Assembly: GCA_013399115.1 (NCBI GenBank)
Contig: VXAA01002199.1
Span: 361,251-425,250 of the forward strand
Length of the DNA: 64,000 nt
From: Anseranas semipalmata
Lineage: Eukaryota > Chordata > Aves > Anseriformes > Anseranatidae
Reading direction: 5' to 3'
The position numbers and the translations under genes were made by a program. Positions 34,361 through 45,980 of the stretch are shown here, in pieces (positions within the stretch are counted from its first letter, which is position 1; every line of letters begins with the position of its first letter). The notes beneath the pieces were generated by a model. The model saw only the letters and a program-made list of their open reading frames with translations. It was not told the origin of the DNA and did not search any database.

Positions 34361-35248
34361 TCGGGAGCTGGAACTGAGAAAACAAAGAACTTTTATGGCT
34401 CTTTGTATGACTGATATGAATTTCATTGTTAATTGCAGATGTCTTTTTGTTTTGGAGTCTTTATCATGAGTCTTTTGTCAGCTTGACTTTGTGGGAGCTG
34501 AGCACTCAGACTGTGTCACCAAGTCAAGCTATGTTCCCCAAACCCTCTTGTATAATTTACCGTCTTAGATATTCTGCCTGCCTCAGTCATGTAGTAAAGA
34601 GCAGAATGGCCTCTGTACAGGAGAGAAGTATTGCTGCCTCTAGAGAGGTCCCGATTCTCATTTTTCGTTTAAATGGTTGTGTGTATGTGTAGGTAGCTAA
34701 TTGCATTTCTATCTCTAACTTCCACCCTTTCCGTCTCCTGCATAGATACAATTTAACTGGTTGTTTTAGCTGATCTTTGAGCCCATTCCCCTAAATGCTT
34801 AGGTTTGTAGGAAGTTTTAAGTGGTGCAGCTGTCCAGTACTAATTTCTTTAAATTGTCATTGTTTGTAAATAATCCAAGATAAGAGAGGAAATTAGATTT
34901 GGAGAAAGAAAACACCAGTTGTTGACTTAGGGCAAAAGATGAGCTAAAAACATTTAAAATGTTTTAATGATCAAGAAACCACGTGTGGGTGGGGAATCAT
35001 AGTAAAATGGCAAGATACAGTACCCAGAGCTTGCGCAAAGCTGATGGAGTCCACTCCTGAGAAGGAGCAACAAAATGCTCTTAACAGTAGCTGGTGGAGA
35101 AGCTGAAATAACAATTTTGCTGATTTTCAGATCTCTGGACCTTGCTCCCATTTTTAAGGCTGTGGTGCCCTTTTAGTTGACAAGCATAAGGAGGCTCATT
35201 TTTAAACCAACAATGGGCTGCAAGGAATAAGACTGACAACATAACTCA
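34361..35248. other. Unique noncoding DNA
   Basis: Nothing recognised between the GC-enriched block and the long CR1. Frames are short and featureless. Confidence 0.6.
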
Positions 35249-36350
35249 GTTTGGAAGAGGTGTTGGAAGATCTCCAGTCTAACCTGCTGCTCAAATCTGG
35301 GTCTGCTTTGAGGTCAGGTAGTTCAGGGCTTTATCCATTCTCATCTTGAAAAACTCCAAGACTGGAGACAGCACAACCTGCTCCACTACCTGACTGTCCT
35401 CATGGCGAAGTCTTTCCTTGTACCTAGGCTGAACCTCTCTTGTTTCAAATTAGGCTTCTTGTCTCTTGTCCTCCCTCCACACACCACTACAAAGAGACAG
35501 GCTCTCTCTTCTTGATACCTGCGTCACCCCCTCCCGGTACTGGTGTGCTGCTGTGAGGTCCTGTCAAAGCTCAGGCCTCTCCTCACAGGGCAGGTGCTTC
35601 TGCCCCCAGCCATCTTGGTGGCACTCTGCTGCGCTCACTGCAGTTTGTAGGTGTCTTTTGTCTGTTGGGGGGCCCAGAACTGGATGCATGATCTAGCTAT
35701 AGTCTAACAAGTGCTCCAAGTAGAGGGAATGATCACTTCCCTCACCCTTCTGGCTGTGCTCCTGTGGATACAGCCCAAGGTGCCGTTGGCCTTTCCCTGC
35801 TGGTAGGGTGCACTGCTGGCTTATGTGCTGCTTGACCTCCCTGTCCACCAGGATCCCTGGGTCCTTTTCAGCAGTGCTGATCCCCAGCCACAGTCCCAGC
35901 CTGTATCAGTGCCAGGGTCTCATCCTTCCCAGGTGCAGGTTTCTGTATTTGCCTTTGTTGAATTTTATAACATTTCTGCCAGGTATTTCCTCCAGGCTGC
36001 CAAGGTCTCTCTGGATGACAGCAGTTCCCTCAAGTGTATTGACTGGTCCCCCCAGTTTGGTGCTATCTGAAAACTTGGCAAAAACCCATTCCATCTCGTC
36101 CTGCTGGTGGTGTTAAACAGGATGATCCCAGGACAGCCCCCTGCTGTTCACCTGTATCTAGCTGTCCACCTATTCGGACAGTAATGTGCCTACTTGGATA
36201 CAAGTATATTGTGAGAGAGAGTGCTGAAAGCCTTGCTAAAGTTGAGGTTACTGGTAGCTCCTGCTCCCCCTCATCCACAAATCCAGTTATTTTAGCATAG
36301 AAGGCATTCTGATTGGTATTATTCACCCTTAGTAAATCCATGCCTTCTGT
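35249..36350 (-). mobile_element. CR1 LINE, about 1.1 kb, old copy (antisense)
   Basis: This is the longest transposon in the window. On the + strand it starts near the CR1 3' UTR ('ttggaagaggtgttggaaga', 'ccaagactggagacagcaca') and runs through 'gggcccagaactggatgc', 'cccaaggtgccgttggcctt', 'gggtccttttcagcag' and 'gtttggtgctatctgaaaac' into the reverse-transcriptase end of ORF2 ('ttatccacaaatccagtt'-like and 'gtaaatccatgcc' phrases near 36275 and 36335). It shares its 3' sequence type with the fragment at 47473-47665. The 3' octamer repeat is missing or eroded. It is 5'-truncated inside ORF2 and immobile. Confidence 0.93.
35906..36341 (-). pseudogene. Dead CR1 ORF2 remnant (reverse-transcriptase C-terminal part)
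   Basis: On the minus strand one frame (36063-36341) gives FYAKITGFVDEGE and later QQGAVLG, matching the CR1 reverse transcriptase FYDKVT-VDEG and PQGSVLG blocks. An overlapping second frame (35906-36094) gives KFSDSTKLGG, VNTLEG, IQRDL, KFNKGK and LHLGRM, matching the KFADDTKLGG-to-HLG region. The catalytic FADD box reads FSDS, so both metal-binding Asp positions are altered. The frame shift between the two halves and the short spacing between VDEG and QQGAVLG show that frameshifts and a deletion have accumulated. In a live CR1 this part would help copy LINE RNA at the nick site. Confidence 0.9.
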
Positions 36351-37710
36351 TCCTGTTCACTACCAGAAGTAGTCATTGTTTGCATGCAACACCCACTTCA
36401 AGTCTCTGAAGGTAGTTCATACTGGTTTTATGAGAGGTGAGAAGCTACTTTTTATGTATTTCATACTGCTCAGTCACTTCAGTGTTACATTTATCCTGTG
36501 GTGATTGTTCATAAAGTCCTAAATATCCTATAGGGATGGACAGTATAACAGGAACTTCTCTGATCTGTTTCACGCTTCCTGCAGATTCAGGCAGAAATTA
36601 ATAAAATGATTACCTGCACTTGTATCAGCAAGTTGTAAAATAAAACCGTACTTTATTTGTAAAGAAAGTTTGGATTTGGGGCACAAGTGGGATTAAGTTC
36701 TGGATAATGTTTTGCCCGGGTGTTTGTGAAGACAATGGTTTCACAGCTCTTAACTTTTTTGAGGGGTGCAAATAACTCCCCTTTAGTACGTAGAAGGAAG
36801 ACCTAGTGTTTTCAGGGAACCAGGGAAATGGTATATAAGTGCATCCAGGAGAGAGGTTTCTTTACACTATTGCATAATCCTGATAAGGTTTGTAGTTAGA
36901 TACAGTGTTTATGTTCATTATTAGGCTGTGCTAACCTAGAAGTACGCATCTTCTGCGCAAAGAGATTTCTAGATGTTCGAACTGTGCCAGTTTGGGTCCT
37001 CCAAAATTCTTGTCACTCAGGTATCTGTGCACTCAGTGCAGGAAATAGACACTTGACAGTTTTTGGAAGGTTGTCTTTTCACTTCATGTAAGTTCTTGAA
37101 ACTGATTCACTAACTAAAAGTGAGTACACAGTGAGATGTACTGAATGGCATGCGAACAAGGTATCTTTGCACGCATTTCTGTGAAGCAAACCAGAAGTTA
37201 ATGTATTTAAACCCTAGTAAAGCATTCAATAGGAATTTTAAATAGCAAAAAGGAGAGCTCTTCAGGGACAAATACACGATCTATCTAGGCTTGTGATGTG
37301 CGTGCTAAGTATCCTATCATGTGTCACAGACACTGAAGCAGCCCTGTACTGATCTGTTCCAATCAGTGCTTTATCAAAGTTGTCCTTTTTTGGCTTTGAC
37401 TGCCATCTCCCGCTCATCTCCTATTCCCATCATCAGATTCTGGCAGCTTTTGTATCTTCGCACAAAGGCAGTTCCTTGTCTGTCGTCTGCCATCTCACAC
37501 AGTCCCTTGCAGGATTTATCCAGTCTGAAGGAACTCATGGAGGAATAGGCATAATAAAAAGTGATATTGCATCTAAAAAATCTGTTCCATTAATGCTTTT
37601 CCCTCATGTTTTCTGGAAGGTATATGGCTTCTCTAGGTCCTATTTTGGAATAGATGCTGTGATCTTTTTCTCAGCCTTCTAGTTTTTTTTTTTCTTTCCT
37701 GCTTAAAAAC

Positions 37711-37727
37711 GTGGTGGTGGTGGTGGG
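37711..37727. repeat. (GGT)5 short repeat
   Basis: Five GTG/GGT units ending in GGGG. It has two-tier G-quadruplex potential on the + strand, weaker than the 21.9-kb motif. Confidence 0.8.
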
Positions 37728-38672
37728 GAGTACTCTCATGTCTCTTTAGCAAATGTTTTATCTTACTGGAGTTGTGGTTACATCTCTCACTGTAGATATA
37801 GAAAGAGAAAGGAGCAAGACAAAACAGCAGGGACTCACAAGGACAAAAAACAAGTGTTTTCTGGGTTATAAAAACAAATCTGATGGAACTCTAGTGAGCT
37901 CCAACTGTGCAGGAAAAACTGCAAAAATCCAATACTAGTAGAGTTAGGAAGCCTGAAACTTTAAGCTAGAATTCTCTGTAGTGCTAACTGATCTTATTTT
38001 GTTAGTATGTCTTTAAGGTGAAGTACAGAATTAGGTAGAGCTCCACAGTAGAACCCGCTGATATTCCGTGGCTGAGATGCAATCTTATAAATAAAACCTT
38101 TAGAAATAAAATGGTTTTAATCCAGTAGGTGTCCATTCTCCATTTTGTTTAAAAAATAAACTGAAAACTTTTCATAATTTGTTCACTATCCTTCTGTAAT
38201 TTAAAAAAATATCTTCATAGCCCAAAATGGAAAAGCTTTGATTTTTAGATACTAGCAAGAGCACAGACAGTGTGGACACCTTGCTGGTGGAATGCTTCAG
38301 TCATCACCCAGAGGACTGGGTGAGACTCTAACCTTTATCTTGAAGATGCAACAGATGATGCAAATAATGCATCATAATGTTCAGACTGGCTTAGAGATGA
38401 GCAAAAAAAAATTGCAATCAAGAATTAGTTTTACAGATTTACCTGCTTTTCTACTCCACAGCTTACTTGTGATCTCTTGTTTTTGAGTTCGTTTGTGGTC
38501 TGTGTGTGTGTTTTCCCCATTTTGGCATTCAGGTCTTAAGATTTAATTTTGACAGTCAAATTTGACATGGTTTAATTACAGAAGCTTCAGTAAACAAAGT
38601 TTATACCTTATTAATTGCTTCTCCTTGATCTCCTACTATTGTAATAGTGTCTAAAAACAAATAAACCTAATA

Positions 38673-38697
38673 CTGTCTTTATACATAATAAAGACAG
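38673..38697. other. Perfect 10-bp hairpin with 5-nt loop
   Basis: Arms ctgtctttat (38673-38682) and ataaagacag (38688-38697) are exact reverse complements around the loop acata. It lies 163 bp from a second, longer inverted repeat (38861-38911). No RNA gene signature is recognised. Confidence 0.6.
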
Positions 38698-38860
38698 AAC
38701 TCTGTAGTGATGGTGGCAGTATTAAGTTAAATCTGCAACAGCTGTTCTGTCTCTATGTGAAGTTACAGGATAAACTGAACTAGCCTTCACCCTGAGATTC
38801 TTCCACTTGTGAAATTCAACCAGCAGCAGAGGCACTGAGGACAGAGAATGGTAGCAATGA

Positions 38861-38911
38861 TAAGGAATAATTATCAAATACTAATTATTATCAAATAATA
38901 ATTATTCCTTA
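38861..38911. other. Perfect 14-bp inverted repeat with internal duplication
   Basis: Arms taaggaataattat (38861-38874) and ataattattcctta (38898-38911) pair perfectly around a 23-nt AT-rich loop. The segment attatcaaata occurs twice, at 38870-38880 and 38887-38897, so the structure may have arisen by template switching and local duplication. It could extrude as a cruciform. Confidence 0.7.
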
Positions 38912-40252
38912 ACAAGTAATAGGTACATTTGTGGTAAAATAGTATGTTTTGATACTTGGAGTTTCTTTACTTTTCCTTCCTTGCATCTGACAAATGTGTA
39001 AAGATCAAACAGGGAGGGGGATTGGTTTGTTGCATTGGTTATTCCTTCTCTCACTTCTAGGAAAAAAGCCGAAGCTGTGTTTTCTTCCTTGTTGCATCCG
39101 TCTGTAATCAGAGGGACTGTCCTTCTCTAATCTGCTTAATGAAGTTGTAGTAGCTTTGCAGAAGTAGTTATTGGGCATTGTTTTCACAGTTTACTCTTTG
39201 CACTTGAATAGCTGCAGTAGTTCACCCTTCTTAGAATGACAAAAACATTACAAAATTTTACCTACCCTCTGGTTTTGTCTGCTGATGTGAGATAAAGTAA
39301 CCAGCAGAAGTCACAGGAGGAAGAAAAAAATCAGATTACAGAACAATGATTTAACAGAATATGCAAGCCAAAGAGCTGAATTTTGAAAGGCTATTTACTT
39401 GACCTCGTAGTTTGAGAACTGCCAGTACCCTACACTAAGATTTAAATAAAGCCTGTCTGATAGTTAGCTGTGGTAGTTTGGAAAGGAAAGCAGTAAATTA
39501 GGAGGCTGGAGGAGAATAGGTAAGAATCCTGCCTGGAGAGCAAACAAACAAGAAAGGAAGAGAACTTTCAAATACCTGGGTGTCGATTTGAGAGGCTTAT
39601 GGTGTGAGGAACCAGTGATAAATCTCTTTCATGTTCTGTTATCTAGTTCACTACTAGAATTTGTCATACGTTGTTTCTCACCTGTAAACTTCTTTCACAG
39701 GTGCAGATTTCCAGTATTTTAATTATTGTAGGAAAAATTCCACTGAGGTTGCACAGTTTTGAAGTTTGTAACTTCTCCATCCCATTTGTCCCTGCTGTGT
39801 TGAATAGCTTAGGTGGTAAATACTGTAATAAAGTGCTCTGGAGGCTACTTTGTTTTTTGAAGTAGATAACAGTTGCATAGTAGATGAATATTCAGCATGA
39901 GTTGGCTGTTGCTACACTGCATTAAAACAGCATCTCATTGGAAGATATTATTAGAATGTCCTTTTTAATATTTACCAAAGCAGAATACTATGAAAAATTT
40001 AATAAGATAATGAGCAAAGAGTGAAAGTTTCATAAGCTGTATTACAGGCTTTCTCTGTTACAAACTGTAATCTCTTGATTTTATTTTTGAGGGTTTTTGT
40101 CATTTGTTCCCTTCTGGAATCACTTGATTGTAGTGATAGATGTATCCCAAGCTTCCTTGCTTCATTATTTCCATTGTAGCATAGTCAAGAGTGAGTCTCC
40201 AGAGACACGTACTCTGAGACAGCATTTTAAAAATATCGTTAAGATGTCAGCT

Positions 40253-40258
<6 letters not shown>

Positions 40259-40292
<34 letters not shown>

Positions 40293-40297
40293 TTTTT
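40259..40297. repeat. (CT)13 followed by T14
   Basis: Perfect CT dinucleotide repeat running straight into a T-run. It is likely polymorphic in length. Confidence 0.95.
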
Positions 40298-42949
40298 AAA
40301 TCCTTTCTCCTGGCCCAAATCCATGGCAATATTTGCTCTGCAGTACACTCTGAAGTGTTAGCCTTTGTAGGTGTGAATTTTGGTGCAGTCTTAAGCACTG
40401 GAATGAATTAATGTCATATGCATAGTGACATTGCTTTCATCAGAGTGGGCAGCAGCCTGGGAAAACTCGATGAGTTAAAGGGAAGGCATGTATGGTAGCG
40501 TGTTGTACGTCATAGGAAGCTTCTACATATAAGGCCACGGTTCCGGTGGAAGCGGAGTGTCTGTAGGAAAAACACCACAAAAAAAGTAACCCAATGCTGA
40601 ATCTTTGAGCATTCCCAGATTACATCTGTATGTTGTCCAGCAAACAATTGGCCTACACATTTCCCTGAAATATGGAGATTCTTTGGTTATGCAGTCATGC
40701 CTTGGCTAATAGGAGGCTTCCTGTGAAATCTGTAAATCATCAGTACTGAGATAACAAAAAGAAAACCTAAAAGGATTATTTAAGTTAGCTATGTAGAAAT
40801 ATGTCTTCTCCCAAACAGGACATCTCCCTAGAGCATTAATGCGTTTCTATACAATTTTACAGCTGTTGTACTGGGTCAGAAATAATTAGTGACTGAGGAA
40901 CTGGCAGGAATAAAAGGAGACTGGTAATGGTTTGACTGCTTGTCATTCATAAGTAGCAGCTGTGTTTCCTTTTCCTTCAGTGGTGCATTGTTTTCCAAAT
41001 CAACTAGTTAAATTCCATCTTACTGCAGTCTGATTGTTTTAAAGATTCCCCCCCCAGGGCAGTGCTAATAAACTGACCTGTGCCTAGCTCTAACTCTGCT
41101 CTCAGCTGGGAGTAATTGCTGTTCTTCATGCCATGCTCAGAAGACAGGGATGGCCAAACAGTCACTGAACTCTGCTCTTATCCCAGGGGCAAAACCTGTC
41201 TGCTCAGCAATGATAAATGCAATGAGATGTCTTAGGTGAAACCTGTGTTGTTGCTCTCTATGCTCTCACTAGAGGGGACTTCGGTCTACAGTGTTGGTAG
41301 TCTAGAACCCTTCATTAACATTCAATTAAGAGATTACTCATGTAAAACAGAAGAAAATATTAGTTGCAGAGTCCTTTGGATCTAAGTGTTTTAGCTGAAG
41401 CCAAGTGAATGGACTAGCAGTGGAAATACTGTGGTAAATTCTTTGCCACCACATTTGTCACCCCAAATGTCCCAGGAATAAGTGTGTTGACAGATGAGCT
41501 GCAGAAAATCTTGCTTGGTGGTTGGAGAAATTATTGCCCTAGTGCTCCCATTGCCTGCTGGAGGTTGCTGCTTCAGTGGTAGGGTCAGTGGGAGACAATG
41601 ATCTGTTTCTGCAGCTTGAAGGAAACGGTCAGACTTTGCAATGCGAAGGTTGAGTGTGTGCTCAAGTCCTGTCCTACCACTTGCTATGGAAAGTACGGCC
41701 ATGAGGCTGAAGCTTGGTCTGCCAGTGCCCACCTGTTCGTGTCTTAAGACTGGGAAACCATTACAGTGATTACTTGGATGTTTGTCATTCTCTATTAAGG
41801 TCTGATTCAGTAAAGCACCCCTGATTCAAATGTTTTTTCAGCTAGTGCCCAGTCCTATTTGAATCACTTTGGGTGGTATTAACAAATTGATTTGTATGCA
41901 TTCAATATCGTTTAGGTATGATAAATCAAGTACAGGCTTAATTGCTTTTCTGACAATGAGCTTAAAATTTAACATTGTATGTTAGCAATACCACTGGTTA
42001 AATAGTGTGTAATTCTTCTCTGGGTGGCACAGCTACATCATTTAGTGGTTTGATGGATATTTTACAATGCAACTTGGACTGGAAACTGCCCTCTTGACAC
42101 AGAAATCTTACCAAACATCCTAAAGTATAATTCAATTGCTAGAACTGAACAAGGCTTCAAAGAATGTAAGTGTACACATGTACAACAGCTCAAGATGTTG
42201 CCTGATCTTAACAAGTAAAACTTTTGACTTACTATTTGAAGTTGTTTTAACATTTCTCTTTCCATATCAACCTTAATTGTGAGCAAAATATATTGTTTGT
42301 CTTACAGTTAGGAGATGAAGAGCTACATTTCTACTGAAAATTAAAATCTTCAGAGTATATTTATATTTTGTTCTCCAGTATCTCATTCTTATAATTTCTG
42401 TATTTCAGAAAAGTAGCATGATGAGCAAAATCTACTAATTTGTCCACCAGATATCTTTGTCTGCATGCAATTTTGCTCATGTGGAGCTGTTCTATGGAAA
42501 GCTTCATGGCAGTTTATTAAAATATTGCTTAATAATACTTTGAAACTTGATGAATCAGGTCTTTCTGTTTGCAGTTTTCTTTAGTAAGATACTCTTTTTA
42601 TTTAAGTGATAGGTATGATAGCCTGATTTACTGAATTCCTGGGTGTGGATTATTATAGCTATGATTTAAAACAAAACTCAAGAAATCCTTTACCTGAGGC
42701 TAAAAATAATGTTGCATAGACAGCATGAACCCAGGAAACCTTTGTTCTAAAAAAAATAAAAAGACAAGGCAGTGGATTGTCACAAACATTTTTTTTTTCC
42801 CCCTTGATTCTGCTTATTAAGACTAACTACTGTTAGTCATTCATGAACAACAAGAACTTTCCCAATGCATGGCTTAAGCTGTTGAATATGTTGACTCAGC
42901 TGTGTTGAATGCATCGTGTTATGACTTATCCTTGTTATATATAGATGTA

Positions 42950-43140
42950 TATTTGGGATTCCTTATGCATGAATAATCACTGATGAACTCTTTGTAACTG
43001 AATGGTGTGGCTGTGGAAAGGAAACTTCCCAATCATTATCTTTAGACCTGAACTTCACCTGTGAATGGCCACATAATAACAATTCGGGTGTAAATACATT
43101 TATTTTTGAGGGCTTTACTTTCTTTTATTCATCAAGAGAG
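42950..43140. promoter_or_regulatory. Possible conserved noncoding element
   Basis: A POU/octamer-like 'ttatgcatgaataatca' (42962-42978) is followed within 200 bp by an E-box (cacctg), 'taataacaatt' and 'cttttattcatc'. No repeat and no coding frame overlap it. It is proposed from motif clustering only. Confidence 0.22.
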
Positions 43141-43983
43141 TCCATTTCACACTAATGTTCTCAGAGCTATTCCTTTCCTTCTATTGTGTCCTGGCTCCAG
43201 AACTGCTTAGTGCTAAGCCATATAGCTAGTGAAGGCTACAGAGAGATCTCTTATGCTAGCAGTGTACACAAAACTCCAGGACCATCATCTTCCCACATGA
43301 GAAAAGCCTTTGAGACTTTCTGAAGGCATGGTTACTAGCTTGTGTGGTAATATGTCTATTAGAAATGGCTGATCTGGTCAGCAGCCAGCTATGTCTATAT
43401 GCCTTCTACTTCAAATAAAGAGGTTTGTGCTGTAACAGGTGCTGTGTTCAGTTCCCTTCTCTGAACTGCCTCACTGGCTGATTTACAGCACACAGCTTGG
43501 TGGTTGGTAACTTCTCTCTCCACTAGCTGTACCAACCTCATTCAAGAAACATCATTTCAGGTGGTTGCGATGACATCTGAAGTGACTCGTGCCTTTGAAT
43601 GACTATTCTTGCCTCTGGGTTGGAACATGTTCAGTTTTATTCTATTGAATAATTTTCTGCCAGTATGATTTACTGAAAATAGTTCTGAAGGTATAGACAA
43701 ATGCCTAAATTCTTACAAGAATCTTAGTGTATTGGAAATTCCTTTTTTATCACATAGGAAATTAGTCTTTCTAAACAGGGCTGGAGTGAGGGGAGTTTTG
43801 TTAAAAACGCTGAATATTCTATGACCTGTAGTAAACTGAGGCTGTGATTAATTGCCCAGACTCTCTCCAATATCCAACTCATCCTTTTTTCTTGCCTAAC
43901 CAAAGAGTAAGACAGCTCTTTCCCAGAAGTGAAATGTTCTTTAATCCAGTTATGCGAACATTGATTCCATTGGCTTGTTTTTT

Positions 43984-44002
43984 AAAAAAAAAAAAAAAAA
44001 AA
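43984..44002. repeat. A19 homopolymer
   Basis: Nineteen A, preceded by T6. This is the longest A-run on the + strand. No retroposed gene is recognised on either side. Confidence 0.95.
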
Positions 44003-45965
44003 GTAAATTCCAGGAGCAGCTCACTAAAGAAGGTCATCGGAGGAATAGTGCCTTAGCACACTCCCTGGAGAACTTGCAGTCCTGCCCTCTCTGCAGTCCG
44101 GGGTGGCTGGAGGAGTCTGGCATGCAGATGGTGTGGTGCTCAGCCGTCTGTTGGACAGAGGCAGCGAGGAAGCCAAGAGAGCCTAGGAAGAATGACAAAG
44201 CAGGATGAGTGGACCAAACATCTAAAAGATGCCTTGCACATGCTCTCACCATAGGACACTGTTAGATGCTATCTCATGTGCCTTTACAAATAATCTTGTG
44301 GAACAGATTATTTGTTGCGCTTAAGGGAAAGTTTTACTGTACAGGAGAATTCTGGAACTTTGATCGTATTTCTCCTTCACTCCTTTCTTTTTCTGCGAGT
44401 TTAACTCTCGTGTTAAGAGCTTTGAGTGAAGGTGAATGCTGTTCTCATGAAAGAGTCCAGTCTTTTCAAAAGAGTAATGAAAGTTGTATTTGCTTTGGTG
44501 GCAGCAGGCTGGGGCTGTCTTTATTTGAAGTGTTTCTCATTTTGCAGTGTGAGGGAGAAGTCTTCCTTTTGCCAGGATTGTTATTAAAACCACATTTATT
44601 TGCAGGATATATGCTGCCTACTCTCTAAGTGGCCTTTTCCAATTGATAGAAATGTTGGTCTGGGTAGGTAACTGCTATCGTCCATTTTTGTATAAGCCTG
44701 TGAGTTTTATGAAATTGATGTTTGAAAAGCATAAAACAGGAGGAGAGAAGATTCAGATACCTGAGGAAAGTGGGAAGGTATCTTTTGTGTTGTACTGAAA
44801 CTTTTAAATTTCATTTCATGCACTTGCACTATCATCACAAGCCATAGCTGAAGGCAATCATTGCCACAATTGGCATGAGTTTTTTTTTTTCTATTGTTTG
44901 ATTAAATTTTTAATTTCTTAGGTAACAAACAGCAAGCCTACTGCCTTACTTTTAAGTCTCTGTTCTTATGTTGTCCCCAGGTTGTTTCCCTGTCTGGATG
45001 AATGCAAAATCTCCCTGATTGCACTGGGAATCTGAGCCTTTTGACAAAACTGTTAAAATGATGGTTGGCAGACTATTTAAATGATTTTTCCTTTAGTTAT
45101 GAAATTGTCTTCACTCCTTCAAAGGAATTAAACATCTCGAAATAGGTCTTTCAAATTTGGTCATCTTACTCTCCAGTAAAAACAAGCATTTTGCAAAAAT
45201 TGTTATTATAAATGAATACGAACTTTGAGTGGTATCCATAGGTACAGAAACTCTTGCAGGTAGACAGGGTACCAGTGCTCTCAAATGAAGATGATTGCAG
45301 TCTAAAAACATTGTCCAATTTAAATAGTTTAGCAATTGAGCTTGTGACTAAAGATGGACAGTTAGGAGGAGGATATAAGTTGTCATAATTTCATTAGTGA
45401 TGCTATGTCAGCTTACGCCATGGAACAATCTTCTCCAGCTATCTCTGTCTACCGTAACTCTCAAACTGAGAAAGCAAGGACATTAATTATAAATCATACA
45501 AAAGAAGAGATGCAAGGAAACAGTTTCATGTGTGCTTATATCTGATCAGTTGTCAGAGCATTCATCAATAAATGATTCATGGCTTCTATTTATTCAGTAC
45601 TTGCTTTGTACTATGCACTGAGTTTCTGGAGTGGCTGAGTGCTTTAAAGAACGTTCCCCAACTAATCAATCTAAGAGGAACTTTAGCATTTCAGAGTAAC
45701 AGCAGCAGCCTGCTCTGGTGGATCTCAGTATGTCAGTACTCTTCTGACTCTGTAGCATTTCAGATCTGATATCACTTTATGGCAATCCATACCCGGTGGA
45801 TTTCTGCTACTGTTCCTGTTCTACAAATGGTATGTGTGCTGATGTCAACTGATTCACTCCAGGCCATGCATTAAAAGCCCAACTGTGCTCACCGATTATG
45901 AGCAGACCAATTATGACGGTGTTTGCAGGATCAAATATTCTTCACCTTTTGTGAGGTGGATGTGA

Positions 45966-45980
45966 TTTTTTTTTTTTTTT
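45966..45980. repeat. T15 homopolymer followed by GGCAG
   Basis: Fifteen T, then ggcag, another acceptor-like junction on the + strand. Confidence 0.9.

Noticed and set aside
43984..44002. A19 run as the poly-A tail of a processed pseudogene
   Set aside because: No gene-like sequence precedes it and no flanking target duplication was found.
44266..44628. 120-codon + strand frame
   Set aside because: No recognisable domain, neighbouring splice sites or homologue. The length is within chance for 64 kb.
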